A stretch of DNA of 64,000 nucleotides from an uncultured Polaribacter sp. GTDB taxonomy: Bacteria > Bacteroidota > Bacteroidia > Flavobacteriales > Flavobacteriaceae. The notes under the pieces were generated by a model. That model was given only the letters and a program-made list of their open reading frames with translations. It made no database searches and was not told the DNA's origin. The stretch lies in assembly GCF_947501385.1 (NCBI RefSeq), contig NZ_CANMVP010000018.1, forward strand, positions 1 through 64,000, in the 5' to 3' direction. Shown in pieces: positions 44,980-54,436 of the stretch. Both the position numbers and the translations under genes were made by a program. Position 1 is the stretch's first letter, and every line of letters starts with the position of its first letter.

Positions 44980-46572
44980 TTGACAAAGTTATCCTTTCTT
45001 TTTTTTATTTTCACTTTTGTTTGTCCAACCTTATGCTCACAAGAAAAAATTTCTTGTAAAGTGTTAGACATTTCAACAAAAAAACCTGTGGTTTATGCAA
45101 CGGTAATGTTGAAAAATATCAACAGAGGAACGCATGCGGATTCTAGTGGGAATTTTGAAATCCCTTTGGCTTTTAGAAAAACAGGAATCATTAGAATCTC
45201 TTCTATTGGTTATAAAACAAAAGAAATCAAGCTTTCTAATTTAAAACAAAATAGTACAAATACCATTTACTTAGCAATTGCAAAAAGTTCTTTAGATGAA
45301 ATTGTTATAAAGACTTCCAAAAGAAGAAAAAAGCGACTTTTAGCAAAACAAATTGTTAGAAAAGCAATTGAAAATATCTTAGAAAACTATCCAACGGAAG
45401 CGCATTCTTATATTGGTTATTATAGAGATTACCAACAACCTGTGGGAGATTCTTATCAAAAAGCAGTCAATTCTCAAGAACCTATCAAATACTTAAACGT
45501 ACATGAAGCTATTTTAGAATCTTTTGACGACGGCTTTGATAGCGATAAATTAAAAAGCACCAAAAACCAAACATTATTATATAATTATAGAACAAATAAA
45601 GATTTTATTCAAGACTCCACACTTACAGTTCCGTATGATAATAAAAGTAAAAAATATTCAGAAAGTGTTTATATTACTCCTTTAGGCGGTAATGAATTAA
45701 ATATTTTAGATCTTACAAATGCCATTAGAAATTATGATAAGATGTCGTTTTCTTTTACTAATATTTTTCAAAGAGACTTTTTACGCAATCATAAATTTAA
45801 AGTGAAAAGAGTTGTTTTTTCTGATGAAACGCCGCTATATAAAATCAGTTTTACATCTATAAATGAAAAAACGAGCTTCGATTATTCAGCTTTTGGAAGT
45901 ATTTATATTGCCAAACAAGATTTTGCCATTCATAAATTGAATTACAATCTTTATTACAAACGGAAGAAAAACCCTCAATATACTGTTACCATAGCATATC
46001 AACCAAAAAAGGATAAAATGTATTTAAACTACATTACCTTTAATAATTTCTTTGAAGCTTCTAATGGTAATTATTTTCAACTTAAAAAAACTTCATTTCA
46101 TACAAAACAGCATACTTTTAAACTCTCTTTCAATAGAAAAATAGCCTTAAATAGCTTAGAATCAATTAATAGAAATTTTAAAATTTATTATAAAAACGAG
46201 AAACTAAAAGTAGTAGCAGTGCGTCCTTTTGATACTAGTAACAACACACTTATTGTTTTTATTGATGAAAAATCAATCAATAGAATAAACCTTGAAAAAG
46301 AACAGAAAGGTGAAAATTATGCTACAAATTTCACTTTTGATATCAGTCATATAAAAGATAGTAATGGTTTTACAATTGATGAAAGAGCAAGTATTAAAAT
46401 GAATCAATATAGAGAATTCTTTGTACAAGAAATTTTTGAAAACAAAAAACTACTCATACATAAAAGCTTTATAGACAAAAGTTTACCGTTATCAAAATCT
46501 CTAATTACTCCTTTGAAATTAGAAAATAGTTACTGGATGAATACACCTTTAAAAGTAAAAAAAGGAAAATAA
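44980..46572 (+). CDS. Carboxypeptidase-regulatory-like domain protein, exported
   Basis: I place the start at TTG 44980 (LTKLSFLFFIFTFVC), because the earlier GTG lies in a terminator and this gives a plain signal peptide. The 530-residue protein opens with a CarboxypepD_reg-like beta-sandwich (ISCKVLDISTKKPVVYATV...SSIGYKTKEIKL), the domain usually found at the front of TonB-dependent receptors. The remainder (about 110-530) resembles uncharacterised Bacteroidetes surface proteins that carry this domain but no barrel plug. No catalytic motif is seen. Function unknown; probably outer-membrane or periplasmic. Confidence 0.75.
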   Translation: MTKLSFLFFIFTFVCPTLCSQEKISCKVLDISTKKPVVYATVMLKNINRGTHADSSGNFEIPLAFRKTGIIRISSIGYKTKEIKLSNLKQNSTNTIYLAIAKSSLDEIVIKTSKRRKKRLLAKQIVRKAIENILENYPTEAHSYIGYYRDYQQPVGDSYQKAVNSQEPIKYLNVHEAILESFDDGFDSDKLKSTKNQTLLYNYRTNKDFIQDSTLTVPYDNKSKKYSESVYITPLGGNELNILDLTNAIRNYDKMSFSFTNIFQRDFLRNHKFKVKRVVFSDETPLYKISFTSINEKTSFDYSAFGSIYIAKQDFAIHKLNYNLYYKRKKNPQYTVTIAYQPKKDKMYLNYITFNNFFEASNGNYFQLKKTSFHTKQHTFKLSFNRKIALNSLESINRNFKIYYKNEKLKVVAVRPFDTSNNTLIVFIDEKSINRINLEKEQKGENYATNFTFDISHIKDSNGFTIDERASIKMNQYREFFVQEIFENKKLLIHKSFIDKSLPLSKSLITPLKLENSYWMNTPLKVKKGK

Positions 46573-46877
46573 AAAATTTCTTAAAACCGACTACCTCTGC
46601 AGAAAAGGTAGGGCAGACTCGAGGCAAAGTCATAATGGAACCTACCAACTGGTCTGATTTCGCTAACTTCATTTTGACACTTAAAACAAAAAACCAAAAT
46701 TTTATATTTTGCCCCACCCAGAATTGCGAAAATGCAATTCCGACCTCCCCAAAAGGGAGGTGAATTCGAAAACCCTCAAGGTATTGACATCGAGTAATTA
46801 TACAGATGAAACAAGATACTTTCTCCTACTGTAAAATGCTCTAAAAAGTATGCTATATTTGCATGATTATCATTTTT
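46573..46877. repeat. Gene-free spacer with REP-like palindrome
   Basis: About 300 bases. ACCTCCCcaaaaGGGAGGT at 46742-46760 is a CCC/GGG family copy, preceded by an AATTGCGAAAATGCAATT palindrome (46722-46739). A minus-strand frame here (46505-46717) is not supported. No gene seen. Confidence 0.7.
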
Positions 46878-47828
46878 ATGACTCAGACATTACTCTCTTC
46901 TCCTTTACAAGGCTTTACCGATTATAAATTTAGAAATGCTTTCAATACTTTCTTTGGCGGCATTGATACATTTTATTCGCCATACATCAGACTAAATGGA
47001 AAACTGATCATTAAAAATTCTTATCAAAAAGATATTCTTCCAGAAAACAATACAACATTAGAAGTAATTCCGCAGATTATTACCAATGATGTAGATGAGT
47101 TTTTATTCGTTTCTAAATATGTACAAGAATTAGGTTACAAAGAATTAAATTGGAATTTAGGCTGTCCTTATCCGATGGTTACCAAACGAGGAATGGGTTC
47201 TGGATTGATTAGCGATGCAGAAAAAATAAACAGCATTCTTCATAAAATTCATAATGAATCTGACATTATTGTTTCTATGAAAATGAGGATGGGTTATGAA
47301 ACTCCTGAAGAAATATTAGATGTTTTGCCTATTTTAGATACCTATCCTTTAAAAAACATAGCAATTCACGCAAGAATAGGAAAACAATTGTATAAAGGCA
47401 GTACCAATTTAGAAGCCTTTCAAAAATGTCTAGACAATAGCAAACATACAATGTATTATAATGGTGATATTACCTCTGTTGCAGCATTTAAAAAATTACA
47501 AGCACGTTTTCCATCTTTAGATCATTGGATGATTGGTAGAGGCTTAATCGCAGATCCTTTTTTACCAAGTATGATTAAAAATGATACGCTTGAATACCCT
47601 GAAAACAGGTTTGAAATCTTTAAAGGATTTCATGATCGTATTTTTCATGAATATGACGCTGCCCTTTCTGGTCCAACGCCTATTAAAATGAAAATGCTTG
47701 GTTTTTGGGAATACTTTTCTCAAAGTTTTTCAAATCCTCAGAAAACCTATAAAAAAATTAAAAAAGCATCTAACGTAAAAAACTATTTAATTGCTGTAGA
47801 GGAAATTTTGAAGGAAGCGAAAAAGTAA
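46878..47828 (+). CDS. tRNA-dihydrouridine synthase (DusC-like)
   Basis: I start at 46878 (MTQTLLSSPLQGFTDYKFR). The 316-residue flavoenzyme reduces uridines in the tRNA D loop or nearby. Family marks: APLQG-type start SSPLQGFTDY, LNWNLGCPYPMVTKRGMGSGL with the catalytic Cys, SMKMRMGYE, IAIHARIGKQLYKG and WMIGRGLIADPFL. It is closer to DusC-like enzymes than to DusB. It stands alone, converging on the MscS gene with a 13-base gap. Confidence 0.92.
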   Translation: MTQTLLSSPLQGFTDYKFRNAFNTFFGGIDTFYSPYIRLNGKLIIKNSYQKDILPENNTTLEVIPQIITNDVDEFLFVSKYVQELGYKELNWNLGCPYPMVTKRGMGSGLISDAEKINSILHKIHNESDIIVSMKMRMGYETPEEILDVLPILDTYPLKNIAIHARIGKQLYKGSTNLEAFQKCLDNSKHTMYYNGDITSVAAFKKLQARFPSLDHWMIGRGLIADPFLPSMIKNDTLEYPENRFEIFKGFHDRIFHEYDAALSGPTPIKMKMLGFWEYFSQSFSNPQKTYKKIKKASNVKNYLIAVEEILKEAKK

Positions 47829-47841
47829 TTTACCTAATAAA

Positions 47842-49485
47842 TTACTCTATACTTCTATTTTTATCTAATTTATCATTTTTAAAATCTAACAAAGTTTTCG
47901 CAATGGCAGCATCAATGCGTTCTTTATTTGTATCGTATTTAGGATTTAGACCCTTTTTCTCTGGAAAATTCTCAATCGTAACTGTTGTGGATGGAAATGC
48001 AAAATCTACACCCAATTCTTTAGCTAGTTTTACAATGGCAATATGCAATCTGTGTTTCGAAGATTGCTCAATTCCCCAAGCCAAACTTTTAAAATACACA
48101 TTTACCATGACCAATAAAGCTGAGTCTCCAAAACCTGTAAACTCTACATTGTAAGACTCTGAACGTGTTTCTGGGTGCGCAATAATAATTTCTCTAACAC
48201 CTTGTACAAAAGCTTCAATTAATTCTGGTGGTGTATCATAACGCAAACCTAAACTTGTATTGTAACGTCTAAATAAACGCAAACCTTTGTTATTGATAAC
48301 AATTTCAGACAGCTTACTGTTTGGTATTTGATATACAGAAGTATCTGCAGCTCTAACACTTGTAGATCTAAAACCCACTTTTTCTACAGTACCTACAACT
48401 TCACCAGCTTCAATCCAATCTTCTATATGAAAAGGTTTGTCTAGAAAAATCATAATGGTTCCTATCAAATTCTTTACCGTGTCTTGAGATGCCAAAGCAA
48501 CCGCCAAACCACCAATGGTTGCACCTGCTAAAATGGTGGTTGTATCTACACCAAAAAGTGAGATTAGTCTTAGAAAACCAATAACAATTACCAAACCAAT
48601 AAAGAAATTGTGCAAAATAGGCATTAATTGATCGTCTAATCTGTTGTGCGTTCTCTGTGTAAATACACCATACAGTTTCATTGCTACATGTACCAAGCTT
48701 AGAAAAACATAGGTCCAAAAAACAATTTCTGCAATATCAATAAACAAGAAAACCCAGGTATTGGCCTCTAAACTAAATTGAAGTGAAGGAAAAAATTTGG
48801 CGATAAAACTAAAAGCAATCAATAAACTTATGGGTCTTGCTAATTTTTTTAAATATTCATCAATCCCTATGTTGGTTGTTTTTGTTAGCCTTAATTGAAC
48901 TCTGTGTAAAATATAAAAAGTAATTTTTCTAAATAGGTAGAACAGTACAACAGCCAATAAAACAAATATAAATAAGGTAAATAACTGCCAATATTCTATT
49001 TCGAAGATTTTTTTATGTCCAAATTCAGGGACAATATTTTGTATTTTTTGAATATACCAAGGAAAAACTTCGTCATAAAGACCATCAATTCTCTGTACCG
49101 TTTCTTTTGAATAAAACCACTTTTCACCTATCTTCTCAACATAAATTTGTGGCATTCTATCAGGAAATGGCGTAAATCTTTCAAAAGAGGCAAATTTGAT
49201 GGTATCTTTAAAATTAGGATTTGTAGGCACTTTATCTAAATCTACATACAGTCCTTTACCATCTAAAATTTTCTTAATTTTTATTGCTTTTTTTATCGCT
49301 TCCTTTTCTGACAACCCAAAAATGGTCTTTGCAGATTTTTTGGGTTGGTACGAATCTGGTTGCAAAAAATATAAGTGTGTAAAAAAAGTTGCATGTGGGT
49401 TGCTTAAATTTACAATCGTAGAATCTTTTTGTGCACTTACTGCGAAAGGAATAAAAAATAAAAGTAAGAATATTTTACGCATCAC
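47842..49485 (-). CDS. MscS-type mechanosensitive ion channel
   Basis: The 547-residue protein has a signal-like N-terminus, a periplasmic region up to about residue 165, four or five transmembrane helices, and the MscS core: LAGATIGGLAVALASQDTVKNL is the pore helix and the following FLDKPFHIEDWIEAG...GTVEKVGFRSTSVRAADTS the beta domain. It opens upon membrane tension and releases solutes during osmotic down-shock. The long N-terminal region makes it one of the larger MscS relatives rather than a 280-residue form. It is transcribed alone. Confidence 0.93.
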   Translation of the reverse strand: MMRKIFLLLFFIPFAVSAQKDSTIVNLSNPHATFFTHLYFLQPDSYQPKKSAKTIFGLSEKEAIKKAIKIKKILDGKGLYVDLDKVPTNPNFKDTIKFASFERFTPFPDRMPQIYVEKIGEKWFYSKETVQRIDGLYDEVFPWYIQKIQNIVPEFGHKKIFEIEYWQLFTLFIFVLLAVVLFYLFRKITFYILHRVQLRLTKTTNIGIDEYLKKLARPISLLIAFSFIAKFFPSLQFSLEANTWVFLFIDIAEIVFWTYVFLSLVHVAMKLYGVFTQRTHNRLDDQLMPILHNFFIGLVIVIGFLRLISLFGVDTTTILAGATIGGLAVALASQDTVKNLIGTIMIFLDKPFHIEDWIEAGEVVGTVEKVGFRSTSVRAADTSVYQIPNSKLSEIVINNKGLRLFRRYNTSLGLRYDTPPELIEAFVQGVREIIIAHPETRSESYNVEFTGFGDSALLVMVNVYFKSLAWGIEQSSKHRLHIAIVKLAKELGVDFAFPSTTVTIENFPEKKGLNPKYDTNKERIDAAIAKTLLDFKNDKLDKNRSIE

Positions 49486-49570
49486 TAATTTGTTAAATTG
49501 CTGTTAATTGAAATGCAAATTTAAACCTTTTCACTTTTTAACAGTCAAAGAAGTATAAATAATAAAACCA

Positions 49571-49975
49571 ATGAAAAAAATAATATACGTATTTGTATTC
49601 CTTTTAGCTGTTTCATTTTCTGCAGAAGCTCAAAGAAAAGGAAAAAAAGTTTCGATAGAAAAACAAGTTGAAAGAACTTTAAAAAAGATGTCTGCAGATT
49701 TAGAATTATCTACAGCGCAACAAAATGAGATAAGACCTCTTTTAGCAATACAAATTGCAGATAGAAATGAGATGGTTAAAAATAGAAAAGATTTAAAAGA
49801 TTCTGGAGAAAAACCTTCTAGAGAGCAGATGCAAAAAATGCGAACAGAGAGACAACATAAAATTGCTGAAATGAATAAAAAAATGAAAAGCATTTTAAGT
49901 AAAAGTCAATATGTAGCATTCGAGAAAATGCAAAAAGAGCGCAAAGAAAAAAACAAAAAAAGAAACAATAACTAG
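49571..49975 (+). CDS. Small Lys-rich exported protein, paralogue 1
   Basis: A 134-residue protein with a signal peptide (MKKIIYVFVFLLAVSFSAEA, cut before QRKGKK) and a mature part of charged amphipathic helices (VERTLKKMSADLELSTAQQNEI...MKSILSKSQYVAFEKMQKE). The pattern of two helical repeats and an LS..Q segment recalls Spy/CpxP-type periplasmic proteins and Bacteroidetes DUF4890 proteins, without their exact motif. The next gene is a clear paralogue. A role in envelope stress is possible but not shown. Confidence 0.75.
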   Translation: MKKIIYVFVFLLAVSFSAEAQRKGKKVSIEKQVERTLKKMSADLELSTAQQNEIRPLLAIQIADRNEMVKNRKDLKDSGEKPSREQMQKMRTERQHKIAEMNKKMKSILSKSQYVAFEKMQKERKEKNKKRNNN

Positions 49976-50009
49976 TTTTTTGGGTTGATTTATTAGTTTA
50001 TTGGTCATG

Positions 50010-50040
50010 CTCAGGTTCTATATTGAATCTGAGTTTTTTT
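50010..50040 (+). terminator. Terminator between the two Lys-rich paralogues
   Basis: CTCAGGTTC (50010-50018) pairs with GAATCTGAG (50025-50033), one G-T pair, then seven T. The two paralogues are thus separate units. Confidence 0.88.
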
Positions 50041-50148
50041 AATTCATACCAAACCTTAAAATATTGTTAATTAGAAATTTAAGATTAAACCTTTGTGCTA
50101 TTTTAATGTCTTAGTAGTATAAAAAAATAACACTTAAAATTATACAAA

Positions 50149-50595
50149 ATGAAAAATTTAGCATCTATTTTAGTATTTGTATTTGCTTTTACAATTACTA
50201 CACAAGCACAAAAAAACAGAAAACAAGAAAGACCGCAACTTACTGTGGAGCAACATACAGATTTAGCTATTAAAAAAATGACTTTGGCTTTAGATTTGTC
50301 TGAGAAGCAACAAAACAAAATCAAACCTCTTATCGCTTCAAAAATGGCAGAAAGAAAGGCTTTTATGGAGAAAAGAAAAGCCAATAAAAAAGAAGAGAAA
50401 AAACCTACTTCTGATGAAATTTATGCTGCAAAAAGTAAAATGTTAGACCAACAAATTGCTATGAAAAATAGTATGAGAGAAATCTTAAACAAAGAACAAT
50501 TTGAGAAGTTTGAAAAAATGCAAAAGAAAAGAAAAATGAAGGGAAAGAAAAAAATGATGCATGATAAGAAGGATGAAAGAAGAACGAAAAAATAG
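50149..50595 (+). CDS. Small Lys-rich exported protein, paralogue 2
   Basis: A 148-residue protein with signal peptide MKNLASILVFVFAFTITTQA and a highly charged helical mature part. It shares with the gene before it the order TVEQHTDLAIKKMTLALDLSEKQQNKI, a central PT/PS-rich hinge, then MREILNKEQFEKFEKMQKK, and ends in a Lys/Met-rich tail (KMKGKKKMMHDKK) that may bind metal or anionic polymers. The pair is a tandem duplication that has diverged. No known enzyme motif is visible. Confidence 0.75.
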   Translation: MKNLASILVFVFAFTITTQAQKNRKQERPQLTVEQHTDLAIKKMTLALDLSEKQQNKIKPLIASKMAERKAFMEKRKANKKEEKKPTSDEIYAAKSKMLDQQIAMKNSMREILNKEQFEKFEKMQKKRKMKGKKKMMHDKKDERRTKK

Positions 50596-50613
50596 TTTGG
50601 TTAGTTAGTTTTT

Positions 50614-50647
50614 AAAACCTGATTTCTTAATTGAAATCGGGTTTTTT
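50614..50647. terminator. Bidirectional terminator between paralogue 2 and the LytTR gene
   Basis: AAACCTGATTTC (50615-50626) pairs with GAAATCGGGTTT (50633-50644), with T runs on both strands, between two convergent genes. Confidence 0.88.
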
Positions 50648-51341
50648 ATTTTAATAAAAAATCTAAATTGCTTTTAAAAGTTTTTCCAATTGGAATACTG
50701 TAAGATGTAATTTTTATTTGATTCCCCTCAATTGTGTTCATTTGTTTTTTTGCAACAATAAAAGATTTATGCACTTGAAGAAAATCGTTTTCTGAGAGCT
50801 TTAGTGAAAATTCAGAAATCTTTTCTCTTACCGTTATTGTTTCATATTCTGTAACAACTTTACAATAGTTTCCGTAAGCTTCAATAAATAAAATATCTGA
50901 TAGTTTAACCTGAAAATGTTTCTTTGCTGATTTTAAGAAGATAGTGGTTTTTTTATTTTCTTTTACTGAATTTAATAGAGTATTCGTTGTCGTTTTAGTT
51001 TGAATTTTATTGATTGCTTTTAAAAACCTTTCAAAGCTAAAAGGTTTTAATAAATAATCTACTACGTTAAGCTCAAAACCCTCTATAGCATGCTCTTTAT
51101 AAGCAGTTGTAACAATTACTTTTGGCGGATTTTGAAGTGATTTTAAAAAATCAAACCCTTTTAATTTTGGCATATTTATATCTAAAAAAATGACATCTAC
51201 AGCATTGCTATTTAAATATTCTAATGCTTCAATTGCATCGTAACAATTTCTCATTAATTGAAAATTGTTTAGTAAATCACAATATTTTTTTACAATATCG
51301 TGAGCAATAGGCTCATCATCTACAATGATATATTTAATCAT
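50646..51341 (-). CDS. LytTR-family response regulator
   Basis: The 231-residue protein has a receiver domain (acidic DDEP, phospho-acceptor Asp in VDVIFLDINMPKLKG, Lys in LLKPFSFERF) and a C-terminal LytTR DNA-binding domain (FLKSAKKHFQV...LFIEAYGNYCKV, HKSFIVAKKQMN). It starts inside the end of the sensor gene (four-base overlap), so the two form a coupled two-component system. Such pairs in Bacteroidetes often regulate envelope or metabolic neighbours. The target is not known. Confidence 0.93.
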   Translation of the reverse strand: MIKYIIVDDEPIAHDIVKKYCDLLNNFQLMRNCYDAIEALEYLNSNAVDVIFLDINMPKLKGFDFLKSLQNPPKVIVTTAYKEHAIEGFELNVVDYLLKPFSFERFLKAINKIQTKTTTNTLLNSVKENKKTTIFLKSAKKHFQVKLSDILFIEAYGNYCKVVTEYETITVREKISEFSLKLSENDFLQVHKSFIVAKKQMNTIEGNQIKITSYSIPIGKTFKSNLDFLLK

Positions 51342-52156
51342 AATTCTAGCACTAATTTTACTTTATAATTCAAATTTTCTTTCTTAAAGGTTAGCATATG
51401 TTTTTTAGGGTATGCCAATTCTAAACGTCTTTTTAAGTTTTTTAAACCAATTCCTTTTTCTTTAGAAACTTCTTCAATGTCAAAATTATTTTCAATTTCA
51501 AAATAAATTACATTTCTTTTAGCAGTTAATTTTAAATAAACAAAAGCATTTTCTCTTAAGTTTTCTACGCCGTGTTTAAAGGCATTTTCTAATAAAATAA
51601 TAAACAACAAAGGCGTTATTTGGTATTCTTTCTTATCTACATCTACATCGAATTGAATATTTATAATTTTATGATATCTCATTTTATGAAGATCAATGTA
51701 GTTTTTTAAGTACTCAATTTCTTCTTCTAAAGAAACTCTTTTTTTCTCGCCTTCATAAATACTATATCGCATTAAATCAGAAAGTTTTAAAATTAATTCT
51801 TTTGCTTTTTCTGAATCTTTATCAACCAAACCATATAAATTATTTAGCATATTAAAGAAAAAATGAGGATTTACCTGACTTTGTAAATGTAGTAATTCAT
51901 TTTTTCGTTTAGCATTCGTTAAACGTAAGACAGATTTTAATTGCAGTAGTAGCAAACCTATAAAGAATAAAATAAGCAATACATAATATAGAATTATAAA
52001 AATGTTTAAATAAGTTGGATAATCTGCTAGAAGAACAATAGAATCTTGACCTGTAGAAATGAATTCATAAACGATAAAACCTATAGGGATTACTATTGTT
52101 AGTGTAATAAGTACTTTTACTAAAAACCAATTATTATTTTTTATTTTTTCCATCAT
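51338..52156 (-). CDS. LytS-type sensor histidine kinase
   Basis: The 272-residue protein has two transmembrane helices at its N-terminus (about 10-80) and no sensor domain beyond them, followed by the His_kinase region with LLHLQSQVNPHFFFNMLNNLYGLV (phospho-acceptor His in NPHFFFN) and an ATPase part LLFIILLENAFKHGV...GIGLKNLKRRLEL. It probably senses a membrane signal and phosphorylates the LytTR regulator encoded next to it (four-base overlap). Confidence 0.92.
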   Translation of the reverse strand: MMEKIKNNNWFLVKVLITLTIVIPIGFIVYEFISTGQDSIVLLADYPTYLNIFIILYYVLLILFFIGLLLLQLKSVLRLTNAKRKNELLHLQSQVNPHFFFNMLNNLYGLVDKDSEKAKELILKLSDLMRYSIYEGEKKRVSLEEEIEYLKNYIDLHKMRYHKIINIQFDVDVDKKEYQITPLLFIILLENAFKHGVENLRENAFVYLKLTAKRNVIYFEIENNFDIEEVSKEKGIGLKNLKRRLELAYPKKHMLTFKKENLNYKVKLVLEL

Positions 52157-52363
52157 TTTACAAAACTACTTTAAAATCTGAAAGATAAAAGATAATGTGA
52201 CAAACTACTATTATATAGGTTTAGAAGGTGTTTTTATAGTGATAAATATACCGTTTTACCCTTTTTGGTTTTGTAACACGCTAATTGCATCCTTTATCAC
52301 AAAAATTTATTTCCTCTATTCTCTTCAAATACTTTTGATGAAATAAATCTAAAATTTAAAATT

Positions 52364-53530
52364 ATGAAGAGAAGAATTTTACGGTACTTAAAACACATTT
52401 TTGCAACGTTAATTGTATTATTAACCATAGGAATTTCTATTTTACTTTATGAAAATGGAAGCATGCATTATGGTGATAATATTGAAAGAATGAACTGGAA
52501 TAATGAAGGTCCGTATGTTTTTTATAAAAATGATTCTATTTTAAATCTTAACTATATTAAAGGCAATAAAATTGATGGTTTTTCTATTGATAGCCAAGAG
52601 TTTAATTCTAAGATAAGCGCAAAGAGTTACTTTAACTTAGATAAAACAGAGTTCGATTTTACAATAGACAACAATATTAAAATTCCTAAAACGAACTATA
52701 ATGATGGAGAAAAAATAATAGCAATTTCTGATATTGAGAGTGGTTATAGAACTTTTAGAGATTTTCTTATACATCATATGGTTATCGATAAAAACCTGCA
52801 CTGGATTTTTGGCAAAGGTCATTTGGTTTTAGTAGGCGATTTTGTAGATAGAGGTTTTTCTACCACTCAAGTTTTATGGTTTATTTATAAATTAGAACAA
52901 GATGCTAAAAAAGTTGGCGGTAATGTCCACTTTATTTTAGGGAATCATGAAATAAAAAACTTGCAAGGAAACTATAAATCTGCTTCTGAAAAATATTTTC
53001 ATGTAGGTTCTATTTTAAAAAAACAGCAATATGAGTTTTATAATAAAAACTCTTTTATGGGTAGATGGATGACAAGTAAGAACACTTTAGAAATTATAAA
53101 CGGTCATCTTTTTGTTCATGGTGGCATTCATCCTGAATTGACAAACTTCAAAACCAACATATTAGAAATTAATACAATTGTAAGGGCGAATTATCATTCG
53201 GCATCCTATCCTAAAAAAGAAAAAAATTTAGAACAATTTTTAATTTCTACACAAACAGGACCTTCTTGGTATAGAGGTTATTTTAAAGATGATTTAACGC
53301 AAGAAAAAATTGAAAAAGGCTTAGATTTTTTTAATGTAAAAGCTGTAGTTGTTGGTCATACAGTTCAAGGGAAAATCAAAAAATTATATAGAGGAAAAGT
53401 ATTTGGAATTGATGTTATGCATCCTAAAGATTACCATAAGAATTTTCCAAATAAAGAATCTGAAGGTTTGCTAATTGAAAATGAAAAATATTATAGAATT
53501 CTTAGTAACGGAAAACGAAAAGAATTATAA
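52364..53530 (+). CDS. Membrane-anchored metallophosphoesterase
   Basis: The 388-residue protein has one N-terminal transmembrane helix (about 12-30) and a calcineurin-like phosphoesterase domain: VLVGDFVDRG, FILGNHEIKN, HLFVHGGIHPE and VVVGHTVQGK. The first motif reads ISDIESGY where the usual form is D-x-H; the same SDIEG-like form is found in a Bacteroidetes subgroup, so it is probably still active with altered metal chemistry. It is likely displayed in the periplasm. The substrate is unknown. Confidence 0.88.
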   Translation: MKRRILRYLKHIFATLIVLLTIGISILLYENGSMHYGDNIERMNWNNEGPYVFYKNDSILNLNYIKGNKIDGFSIDSQEFNSKISAKSYFNLDKTEFDFTIDNNIKIPKTNYNDGEKIIAISDIESGYRTFRDFLIHHMVIDKNLHWIFGKGHLVLVGDFVDRGFSTTQVLWFIYKLEQDAKKVGGNVHFILGNHEIKNLQGNYKSASEKYFHVGSILKKQQYEFYNKNSFMGRWMTSKNTLEIINGHLFVHGGIHPELTNFKTNILEINTIVRANYHSASYPKKEKNLEQFLISTQTGPSWYRGYFKDDLTQEKIEKGLDFFNVKAVVVGHTVQGKIKKLYRGKVFGIDVMHPKDYHKNFPNKESEGLLIENEKYYRILSNGKRKEL

Positions 53531-53584
53531 TATTTATTTGAAAAATTAATTACCTGTGTTTGGTAATTATACTTGATTTACTTT

Positions 53585-53616
53585 AACCCTATTTCTTTAT
53601 TGAAATCGGGTTTTTT
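53585..53616 (+). terminator. Terminator after the metallophosphoesterase gene
   Basis: AACCCtATTTC pairs with GAAATcGGGTT (one mismatch) followed by TTTT. A second hairpin (ATTACC/GGTAAT, 53549-53567) precedes it. Confidence 0.75.
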
Positions 53617-53747
53617 ATTTGAGCTAGATTAATTGCGTTAGGGATTGAAGAGACATCCTTTTATGAGGAACGAATAAAAGATATAACGTAAAGCCCGACT
53701 TTATATTGAAGAATGAAATATAAAGTAACGCCCAAATGACTAAAATT

Positions 53748-54263
53748 TTATTCCTTAAACCAACCTGAATATTTTACATAATTGTTGGCAATTCTATCTA
53801 TTTCTCCAGAAATTAATTCTTGTGAAACGTCTTTTACTTTTTTTGCAGGAACACCCGCATAAATACTACCACTTTCTACATGTGTGTTTTTAGTCACCAC
53901 CGCGCCCGCTGCAATAATTGAGTTGGATGCTATGATACAATCGTCCATAATAATGCTTCCCATACCCACCAAAACATTGTCTTTAATTGTGCAACCGTGT
54001 ACAATTGCATTGTGCCCAATGGAAACATTATTACCAATAGTTGTGGGCGATTTTTGATAGGTTGCATGAATTACAGCACCGTCTTGAATGTTGACTTTAT
54101 TGCCCATTTTTATATAATGAACATCGCCACGAATTACGGCATTAAACCAAACGGAACACTCTTTTCCGAAAGAAACTTCGCCAACAATGGTGGCATTTTC
54201 GGCAACATAACAATCTTCTGGTATTTGTGGGTATTTTCCGTTTACAGATTTTATAACTGGCAT
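53748..54263 (-). CDS. Gamma-carbonic-anhydrase-family (YrdA/PaaY-like) hexapeptide protein
   Basis: The 171-residue protein is a trimeric left-handed beta helix with hexapeptide repeats (FNAVIRGDVHYIKMGNKVNIQDGAVIHATY). The His residues that bind metal in gamma-carbonic anhydrases are at HATY and the SIGHNAIVHGC stretch (three His). C-terminal AGVPAKKVKDVSQE is the family end. Many relatives lack carbonic anhydrase activity and work as thioesterases or have unknown roles, so the function stays open. It is a single gene. Confidence 0.9.
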   Translation of the reverse strand: MPVIKSVNGKYPQIPEDCYVAENATIVGEVSFGKECSVWFNAVIRGDVHYIKMGNKVNIQDGAVIHATYQKSPTTIGNNVSIGHNAIVHGCTIKDNVLVGMGSIIMDDCIIASNSIIAAGAVVTKNTHVESGSIYAGVPAKKVKDVSQELISGEIDRIANNYVKYSGWFKE

Positions 54264-54299
54264 AGATGATGATTTTTGATATTTTTAAATATATAAGTT

Positions 54300-54420
54300 T
54301 TAAAAAACATCTCTTCCGAAGTTTCGGAAACAAATTTGATAAAAAATCAAATTCACTCGATGTGACATTCTGTAAATTTAAACTTTTAAAGAATATGAGT
54401 TTTCTTCCCTTTGGGAAGAA
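54300..54420. repeat. Palindromes between the gamma-carbonic anhydrase and LytTR genes
   Basis: CTTCCGAAGTTTCGGAA (54312-54328 area), AATTTGATAAAAAATCAAATT (54333-54353) and TTCTTCCCtttGGGAAGAA (54402-54420). The last belongs to the CCC/GGG REP-like family. Confidence 0.65.
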
Positions 54421-54436
54421 TTAAAGATGGGCTTTT

